36,147 bases of DNA from Microbacteriaceae bacterium (GTDB lineage: Bacteria > Actinomycetota > Actinomycetes > Actinomycetales > Microbacteriaceae). Position numbers and translations under genes: made by a program. Positions 30,547-36,147 of the stretch are shown one piece after another (the first letter of the stretch is position 1; every line of letters starts with the position of its first letter). The stretch is from assembly GCA_014377425.1 (NCBI GenBank), contig JACMPQ010000038.1, positions 1-36,147 of the forward strand, in the 5' to 3' direction. The notes beneath the pieces are model-generated. The model was given only the letters and a program-made list of their open reading frames with translations. It was not told the origin of the DNA and ran no database searches.

Positions 30547-32112
30547 ATGAGACGTACACAGCGCAACATCTTCCTAGGCTTGATCGCGGCAACCAGCCTG
30601 ATCCTGACCGGATGCAGCGGCGCTAGTAGCGCCGCACCCGCGACCGACAGCACACCGGTTGCCGGTGGCGACCTCAAGATCGCCCGATCCGCCGACGCGA
30701 TCTCCATGGACAGCACCTCGGCATCGTTCGAGAACTACTCGATCGAGGTTTATCAGAACATCGGGGAATCCCTCTTCACGGTCACCGACGACGGCAAGAG
30801 CGTGAAGCCCTGGCTGGCCAGCAGCTACAAGGTATCCACCGACCAACTCACGTACACGATCGCCCTGCGTCCCGGGGTCAAATTCTCCAACGGTCAGCCC
30901 GTCACCGCAAAAGATGTGAAGTTCTCCATCGACCAAGACACGAAGACGGCCGACACCGGATGGGGCTTCATCAACGTAGCAATCGACAAGGTCACGGTCG
31001 TCGACGACGCAACGGTTGCAATCACGCTCAAGTACCCGTGGGCACCGATCCTGGCCGACCTATCGCTATTTAGTAACGCGATCATTCCGGAAAACTACGG
31101 CGGCAAGACTGCCACCGAATTCTTCGACGCCCCGGTCGGTACCGGGCCCTTCATGTGGGGCGAATGGAAGAAAGGGCAGTACCTGAAGCTGGTGAAGAAC
31201 CCCGGCTACTGGCAGAAGGGCAAACCGCTGCTCGACAGCGTGACTTACAGCGTGGTGCCCGAGGCCAATACCCGCAAGTTGCAGCTGCAGGGCGGGCAGA
31301 TCGACATCGACAACACGCCAGACTGGTCCAGCTTCGCCTCTCTCAAGGCCAGCGCCGGAGTCAAGGTCTTCGCCTTTCCGTCCACCCAGATCGACTACGT
31401 GGCCTTCAACCAGCAACGCGCACCGTTCAGCGATGTTCACGTTCGCCGCGCGATCGCCTACGCCATCGACCGCCAGGCGCTGGTGAAGGCAGTTCTGTTC
31501 GGCAACGGCAGCCCGGCGAACTCTCTCATCCCGCCCGGAACCCCGTTCTATGACAAGGATGCCCCGGGGCCGAGCTTCGACCTCAAGAAGGCCAAGGCAG
31601 AGCTTGCACAGTCCACCAAGCCCGACGGTTTTTCCACCTCGCTGCTCATCCGATCCGGAGACGCCAACCAGGCATCGGTGGCGCAGATCATGCAGGCCGA
31701 ACTGAAAGAGATCGGCATCACCATGGAGATCAAGCAGTTGGATCCCACGGCTGCGAAGAAAGCCACCCTCACGTCGGAATTCGACATGAACCTTTCCGCC
31801 TGGACGATGGATATCCCCGACCCCGACGAGTGGACCTCCTTTGCCACCGACCCCGACGGCGGTAACCACTCGGCTTTCACGTATTACAACAACCCGGCCG
31901 TCGTGGCGTTGAACAAGAAGGGCCAGCAGGAAACCGACCCGATCAAGCGGGAGGCGATCTACAAGGATCTGCAGAAGATCACCGGTGACGACGCCTTCTT
32001 CGCCTACCTGTATTACTCGCCGTACGCGTTCGCCACCACCGACAAGGTGCACGGTTACCACGTTTCGCCGCTGTTGACCTTCCACCTGGAAAACGTCTAC
32101 AAGACGAAATAG
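30547..32112 (+). CDS. ABC importer substrate-binding lipoprotein (family 5, peptide/opine/nickel type)
   Basis: 521 residues. ATG at 30547 with AAAGAGG upstream. Signal sequence of a lipoprotein: basic MRRTQR, hydrophobic helix and lipobox LTGC with Cys23 as the lipidated residue. The mature protein carries the family-5 solute-binding pattern: PWLASSYKVSTDQLTYTIAL, FSNGQPVTAKDVKFSI, GTGPFMWGEWKKGQYLKLVK, SDVHVRRAIAYAIDRQALVK and a C-terminal YLYYSPYAFATTDKVHGY. It is anchored outside the membrane and passes the ligand to the two permeases downstream. The ligand may be an oligopeptide but could be another amide-like compound. Confidence 0.95.
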   Translation: MRRTQRNIFLGLIAATSLILTGCSGASSAAPATDSTPVAGGDLKIARSADAISMDSTSASFENYSIEVYQNIGESLFTVTDDGKSVKPWLASSYKVSTDQLTYTIALRPGVKFSNGQPVTAKDVKFSIDQDTKTADTGWGFINVAIDKVTVVDDATVAITLKYPWAPILADLSLFSNAIIPENYGGKTATEFFDAPVGTGPFMWGEWKKGQYLKLVKNPGYWQKGKPLLDSVTYSVVPEANTRKLQLQGGQIDIDNTPDWSSFASLKASAGVKVFAFPSTQIDYVAFNQQRAPFSDVHVRRAIAYAIDRQALVKAVLFGNGSPANSLIPPGTPFYDKDAPGPSFDLKKAKAELAQSTKPDGFSTSLLIRSGDANQASVAQIMQAELKEIGITMEIKQLDPTAAKKATLTSEFDMNLSAWTMDIPDPDEWTSFATDPDGGNHSAFTYYNNPAVVALNKKGQQETDPIKREAIYKDLQKITGDDAFFAYLYYSPYAFATTDKVHGYHVSPLLTFHLENVYKTK

Positions 32113-32126
32113 CTTTCATCTGACCC

Positions 32127-32158
32127 AGAGGGGCGGTCGCGCGAGCGTCCGCCCCTCT
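32127..32158 (+). other. Hairpin between binding-protein and permease genes
   Basis: Perfect 10-bp stem AGAGGGGCGG / CCGCCCCTCT with a 12-nt loop, 15 nt after the binding-protein stop. There is no U-tract. Hairpins at this position commonly stabilise the upstream message or partly terminate, giving more binding protein than permease. Confidence 0.75.
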
Positions 32159-32181
32159 TCAATCGACAGGAGGGGTTCGTA

Positions 32182-33141
32182 ATGTTTCACCGCTTGTCGT
32201 TCATCCCGGGCAGGTTGCTTCGGGCGTTGCCGGTGATCCTGGGGGTCACCATCGTCGTGTTCCTGATGGTGCACCTTTTACCGGGCGATCCTGCCATAGC
32301 GATTCTCGGCGACAAGGGCACCCCGCAGAGAATCGCGGCCCTGCGGGAGCAGTTGGGCCTCAACCAACCGCTGTGGCTGCAATATGCCACGTTCTTGGGG
32401 CGCCTGCTTCAGGGCAACTTCGGCACGAGCCTGGTCAACAATCGTCCCGTCGCCGAGCTCGTCTTTCAGGCGGTGCCGGTCACCCTCACTCTTTTACTAT
32501 TCGCTCTCATCCTTTCGCTGCTCATCAGCATTCCGCTGGCCGCTATTGCCGCAACCCGGCCCAATGGCGGGCGCGATCTGGGCGTGCGAGCGTTCACCCT
32601 GCTGGGTCAGGGCATGCCCCAGTTTTGGGTGGGCATCATGCTGATCCTGCTTGTGTCGGTTGAGCTTCGACTTTTTCCGGTCGGCGGCTACGGGATGACG
32701 GATGCCGAGCACCTTTACTACCTCTTTCTGCCGGCGCTCACGCTCGCCATCTCTATGGCACCGACCATCATTCGCAGCCTCCGGGCATCGACGATCGCAT
32801 CCCTCGGCTCCGACTACGTCGCCACAGCTCGCTCGAAGGGCAGCGCCGGCAGCGCACTGTTCCGCCAGCACGTGCTGCGCAACGCCGCCATCCCGACCAT
32901 CTCGGTGATCGGCGTGAATCTGGGCTACCTCGTGGGCGGATCAATCGTCATCGAACGGGTGTTCGCCATCCCGGGGCTCGGTTCACTCATGCTCACCGGT
33001 ATTTTTGCCCGCGACTTTCCCACCATCCAAGCCGTGGCGTTGGTCGTCGCGCTCTTCGTCATCATCATCGGCATTCTGACCGACGTGCTCTATACCCTGC
33101 TCGATCCGCGGGTCAACTTCAGTAAGGAGGCACGCGCATGA
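32182..33141 (+). CDS. ABC importer permease, DppB/OppB type
   Basis: 319 residues with six or so membrane helices. The ATG follows AGGAGGGG. Family features: N-terminal LLRALPVILGVTIVVFLMVH, LLPGDPAIAILGDKGTP, a periplasmic loop with LGLNQPLWLQYATFL and NFGTSL, and the EAA region SDYVATARSKGSAGSALFRQHVLRNAAIPTI-like segment contacting the ATPases. The C-terminus ends LYTLLDPRVNFS. Forms a heterodimer with the next permease; its stop overlaps that gene as ATGA. Confidence 0.95.
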   Translation: MFHRLSFIPGRLLRALPVILGVTIVVFLMVHLLPGDPAIAILGDKGTPQRIAALREQLGLNQPLWLQYATFLGRLLQGNFGTSLVNNRPVAELVFQAVPVTLTLLLFALILSLLISIPLAAIAATRPNGGRDLGVRAFTLLGQGMPQFWVGIMLILLVSVELRLFPVGGYGMTDAEHLYYLFLPALTLAISMAPTIIRSLRASTIASLGSDYVATARSKGSAGSALFRQHVLRNAAIPTISVIGVNLGYLVGGSIVIERVFAIPGLGSLMLTGIFARDFPTIQAVALVVALFVIIIGILTDVLYTLLDPRVNFSKEARA

Positions 33142-34022
33142 GCACTCCGTCCGCTCTCCTGGCTCGCCATCAGGAGAAGCGCCGGGCTAGCCGGCCCCGG
33201 TCGCTCAAGCCCTGGTATCAAAATCCGTCGCTCGTGGCCGGCCTCATTGTTGTCGGTGCGCTGGTTCTGATCGCGGTGCTGGCACCGGTGCTCGCCCCCT
33301 ACGACCCAGTCAAACAGGATCTGCAGAATGCGCTGCAAGACCCGGGGGCCGCGCACTGGCTCGGCACCGACAAATACGGCCGCGATGTGCTGTCGCGCCT
33401 TATCTGGGGTGCCCAAATCGACCTGCGCATCGGGTTTCTGGCGGTGTTGATCCCGTTCGTGATTGGCTCCGTCGTTGGTGCTTTAGCTGGCTACTTCGGT
33501 GGCTGGTTCGACTCCATCGTCATGCAGATCGTCGACATCTTCTTCGCCTTCCCCTTCTACGTCATGGTTATCGTGTTGGTGTTCGTCTTCGGCGCCGGGG
33601 AAGCCAGCATCTATTTGGCGATCTCGGCGATCTCCTGGGTGGCGTACGCCAAGATCGTTCGCGGCGAAGTGCTGGTGGCCAAGAAACAGGATTACGTTGC
33701 CGCGGCTCGCCTCGGCGGACTCTCCCACGGTCGGGTCATCGCCCGCCACATCGGGCCGAACGTTCTCTCTCAGGCACTCATTTACGCAATGAGCGACGTG
33801 GTGATGGACATCATGGCGATCGTCACCCTCGGCTACCTCGGCCTGGGCATTGCGCCGCCGACGGCGGAGTGGGGGAGCATGATCCTCGACGGCCAGGAGT
33901 TCATCACCACGCAATGGCAGCAGGCCACCATTCCGGGATTGGTCATCGTGGTTGCAAGCCTCGGCCTCTCCTGGATCGGTGACGGGCTGTCCGACCTGCT
34001 GAGCCCGGAACGGAGAAAATGA
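33138..34022 (+). CDS. ABC importer permease, DppC/OppC type
   Basis: 294 residues. Basic N-terminus, then LVAGLIVVGALVLIAVLAPV. DppC signatures are DPGAAHWLGTDKYGRDVLSR and the EAA segment KQDYVAAARLGGLSHGRVIA. The TLGYLGLGIAPPTAEWGSMI loop is diagnostic. Second half of the permease heterodimer. The ATG overlaps the previous stop, and its own stop overlaps the next ATG, so translation is coupled along the operon. Confidence 0.95.
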   Translation: MSTPSALLARHQEKRRASRPRSLKPWYQNPSLVAGLIVVGALVLIAVLAPVLAPYDPVKQDLQNALQDPGAAHWLGTDKYGRDVLSRLIWGAQIDLRIGFLAVLIPFVIGSVVGALAGYFGGWFDSIVMQIVDIFFAFPFYVMVIVLVFVFGAGEASIYLAISAISWVAYAKIVRGEVLVAKKQDYVAAARLGGLSHGRVIARHIGPNVLSQALIYAMSDVVMDIMAIVTLGYLGLGIAPPTAEWGSMILDGQEFITTQWQQATIPGLVIVVASLGLSWIGDGLSDLLSPERRK

Positions 34023-35017
34023 TGACGCCATCGAATTTGCTCAGCGTCAACAACCTCAGCCTCGGGGTCACCCGGGCCAAACATCCGGCAACCACGATCG
34101 TAAAAGACGTCTCGTTCGGCGTGGACCGCGGCGAGCGGTTCGGCATCGTTGGGGAGTCCGGGTCGGGCAAATCGTTGACCCTCCGAGCAATCGCCGGCCT
34201 CCTCCCTCAGGGAATCGACGTGTTCGGCGGTGAGATCAACTACGAAGGGCGAGATCTGCTGCGGGTCACCCCAAACGAGCGACGGGCACTAATGGGCCCC
34301 GAGATTGCGATGGTTTTTCAGGAGCCGATGACGGCCCTGAATCCGGTGATGCGCGTGGGGGAGCAAATCGCCGAGGGGCCACGGCGGCATCTCGGGCTTT
34401 CCCGCAAGAAAGCGGATGCCCTCGCCATCGAGATGATGGCAAAAACCGGTATCCCCGACCCGGCAAAACGCTCCCGCGCCTACCCGCACGAGCTTTCAGG
34501 TGGGCTTCGCCAGCGCATCATGATCGCCATGGCGCTGTCGTGTCAGCCCAAACTGCTGCTCTGCGATGAACCGACCACCGCGCTGGACGTCACGGTGCAG
34601 CACCAGGTTCTACGCCTACTTGAGAACCTCTGCGACGATTTCGGTGCCGCCCTGGTGTTCGTGACCCACGATCTGGCAGTCGTCAACCAAACCTGCGAGA
34701 CCCTGGCCGTGATGTACGCCGGCCACATTGTCGAAACGGGGTGGGTGAAAGACGTGTTTCGTGATCCGCGGCATCCCTACACGCGGGGCCTCTTAGATTC
34801 GGCACCGGATTTCGACCAGCCGAACCGGCCACTCCGGCCTATTCCCGGATTCCCGCCGAACCTGGCTGAGCGACCGGCGGGATGCTCCTTCGCCCCGCGC
34901 TGCGCTCAGGTGCAGGCCGGCTGCCTCGATAGTTCCCCCACGCTGATGCCGGTCACCGCCAACCGCACCGCGGCCTGCTTCGAAACGCGCACGATGTTTG
35001 AGGGGATGCCCGCATGA
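34019..35017 (+). CDS. ABC importer ATPase, DppD/OppD type
   Basis: 332 residues. Walker A GESGSGKS at 45-52, Q-loop VFQEPMTALNP, signature LSGGLRQR at about 159-166, Walker B LLLCDEP and H-loop FVTHDL. The C-terminal oligopeptide/dipeptide extension includes YTRGLLDSAPDF and PAGCSFAPRCAQ with additional Cys residues (CLDSS, CFETR), which in this family often bind a [4Fe-4S] cluster. Two ATG codons in tandem (34019 and 34022) overlap the permease stop. Confidence 0.95.
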   Translation: MMTPSNLLSVNNLSLGVTRAKHPATTIVKDVSFGVDRGERFGIVGESGSGKSLTLRAIAGLLPQGIDVFGGEINYEGRDLLRVTPNERRALMGPEIAMVFQEPMTALNPVMRVGEQIAEGPRRHLGLSRKKADALAIEMMAKTGIPDPAKRSRAYPHELSGGLRQRIMIAMALSCQPKLLLCDEPTTALDVTVQHQVLRLLENLCDDFGAALVFVTHDLAVVNQTCETLAVMYAGHIVETGWVKDVFRDPRHPYTRGLLDSAPDFDQPNRPLRPIPGFPPNLAERPAGCSFAPRCAQVQAGCLDSSPTLMPVTANRTAACFETRTMFEGMPA

Positions 35018-36015
35018 CCGTTCCTGCCGTGCTTCGGGTGAGTAACATCTCCAAGAGCTATCACCTCGGAGGCACACTGGGGAGCGTGCTCGGCGTCACA
35101 CGACAAAATTCCCTCACCGCTCTCGACTGCGTTTCGCTGGATCTTCGACCGGGTGAGATTCTCGCGCTCGTAGGCGAATCCGGGTCGGGTAAATCCACCT
35201 TGGCGAAGATTCTAGTCGGTAGCGTCTCGGCCAGTTCCGGGGAGTTGGACTACCGTGGTGCAGCGCTGCCCACCAAGCGCGGCAAAGACGCGACCCGGCG
35301 CATCCAAATGGTCTTCCAAGACCCGTATTCCTCGCTCAACCCGCGGCTCACCGTCGGCGCAATCCTTGCCGAACTTCTGTGGTTGCACCGAATTGTGCCG
35401 CGCAAATCACTGCGGGAGGAAAGCATCCGGCTGCTGAATCTGGTCGGAATGCAGGAGGACGCCCTCGACGCCTATCCCAGCCAGTTCTCCGGCGGCCAGC
35501 GGCAACGAATCGCCATCGCACGTGCCCTCGCGGTACGCCCTGACGTGTTGATCGCCGACGAACCGGTCTCGGCCCTCGACGTGTCGGTGCAGGCCACGAT
35601 CCTCGATCTGTTCGCCACGTTGCGCCTCGAGCTCGGCCTCAGCATCCTGTTCGTCGCGCACAACCTCGCAGTCGTGCAGCACCTCAGCCAGCGGGTCGCC
35701 GTGATGTACCTCGGGCGAGTCGTAGAGGTGGCAGAGACCGAAGAACTGTTCGCCAATCCGCGCCATCCGTACACGCGAGCGCTGATCGATTCGATCCCCC
35801 GGATGTCGGCTGCCAGCGTCAATCGTGAGCTCGTGCTTGAGGGCGAGCCGCCGAGCCCGTTCGATGTCCCGAGCGGATGCCGCTTTCATCCGCGCTGCCC
35901 GGTAGCGGTCGCCGCCTGCCGGGAGGTGGACCCGTCGCTCAAATCGGTGGCGTTGGAGCATGAGAGCGCGTGCCTGCGCGCGTTCGAGTTGGCGGAGTTC
36001 GCTCCCGCGCACTAA
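35014..36015 (+). CDS. ABC importer ATPase, DppF/OppF type
   Basis: 333 residues. Walker A GESGSGKS at 54-61, Q-loop VFQDPYSSLNPR, signature FSGGQRQR at about 158-165, Walker B VLIADEP, H-loop FVAHNL. C-terminal RHPYTRALIDSIPRM and PSGCRFHPRCPVA with the family Cys motif. The ATG overlaps the DppD stop as ATGA. Pairs with the preceding ATPase. Last gene of the operon. Confidence 0.95.
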   Translation: MTVPAVLRVSNISKSYHLGGTLGSVLGVTRQNSLTALDCVSLDLRPGEILALVGESGSGKSTLAKILVGSVSASSGELDYRGAALPTKRGKDATRRIQMVFQDPYSSLNPRLTVGAILAELLWLHRIVPRKSLREESIRLLNLVGMQEDALDAYPSQFSGGQRQRIAIARALAVRPDVLIADEPVSALDVSVQATILDLFATLRLELGLSILFVAHNLAVVQHLSQRVAVMYLGRVVEVAETEELFANPRHPYTRALIDSIPRMSAASVNRELVLEGEPPSPFDVPSGCRFHPRCPVAVAACREVDPSLKSVALEHESACLRAFELAEFAPAH

Positions 36016-36022
36016 CCCAACG

Positions 36023-36051
36023 AAAAAGCCCCGCGCACTTACCCCGTGCGC
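36023..36051 (-). terminator. Possible minus-strand terminator at the window end
   Basis: A short stem GCGCAC/GTGCGC (36033-36038 with 36046-36051), followed on the minus strand by GGGGC and TTTTT. It would suit a convergent gene ending beyond the window. The stem is short and set back from the T-run, so this is weak. Nothing else was seen in 36016-36147 apart from two degenerate copies of GCGCACTAACCC-like sequence. Confidence 0.3.
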
Positions 36052-36147
36052 TAACCCGACGCTCTGCATCCGCGCCGCAGCCGACGCCCGTTGGATTTCA
36101 TCCCAGCACGCCAGAACCAGAACCATTTACGCACACCAGCAGTTCAC

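Overview
The window looks like chromosomal DNA of a high-GC actinobacterium, most likely a member of the Microbacteriaceae. The signs are a GC-rich codon bias, frequent leaderless genes with a TAnnnT -10 box about 7 nt before the start codon, an actinobacterial-type leuB-ilvE pair, a small MGIGSGIF-type membrane protein of the kind common in this family, and frequent GCATCCG/CGGATGC words. No phage, transposase, CRISPR array or rRNA was seen.

Layout. (1) 45-5884, minus strand: a purine-oxidation operon with a FAD subunit, a fused [2Fe-2S]/molybdopterin xanthine dehydrogenase subunit, XdhC and guanine deaminase, followed by a small cupin. (2) 6050-10089: a dctA dicarboxylate transporter divergent from a DcuS/CitA-type kinase and its DcuR/CitB-type regulator. 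(3) 10198-11572: two small membrane proteins and a DoxX-like protein. (4) 11713-19576: biosynthesis and housekeeping genes serA, a small membrane protein, leuB, ilvE, a fumarylacetoacetase-family hydrolase, a YeiH-type transporter and gltX. (5) 19602-21813: a thioredoxin-reductase-like flavoprotein, a CtaG-like membrane protein and tRNA-Gln(CUG). (6) 21856-26699: a catabolic locus with a LacI regulator divergent from an NCS1 permease, a YtcJ-type amidohydrolase and a GlcG/HbpS-like protein. (7) 26773-27569: an unknown acidic protein preceded by a 7-codon leaderless mini-ORF. (8) 27594-36015: an SDR / alpha-beta hydrolase / SDR operon divergent from a complete five-gene Opp/Dpp-type ABC importer, separated by a 469-nt regulatory region with repeats.

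How the genes fit together. Guanine deaminase feeds xanthine to the molybdenum hydroxylase, which XdhC would mature. The two-component system probably senses a C4-dicarboxylate and controls dctA. The LacI locus and the SDR/hydrolase/ABC locus each pair import with enzymes acting on an uptake substrate that cannot be identified from sequence alone.

The most unusual property is at the DNA level. Many otherwise ordinary proteins (guanine deaminase, both xanthine dehydrogenase subunits, DctA, the sensor kinase, LeuB, the alpha/beta hydrolase, the flavoprotein) carry low-complexity tails or loops, most of them built from imperfect in-frame tandem repeats with periods of 12, 15, 18 or 21 bp. Two non-coding hexanucleotide arrays lie just beyond gene ends. 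This suggests genome-wide short-repeat expansion tolerated at protein termini and surface loops.
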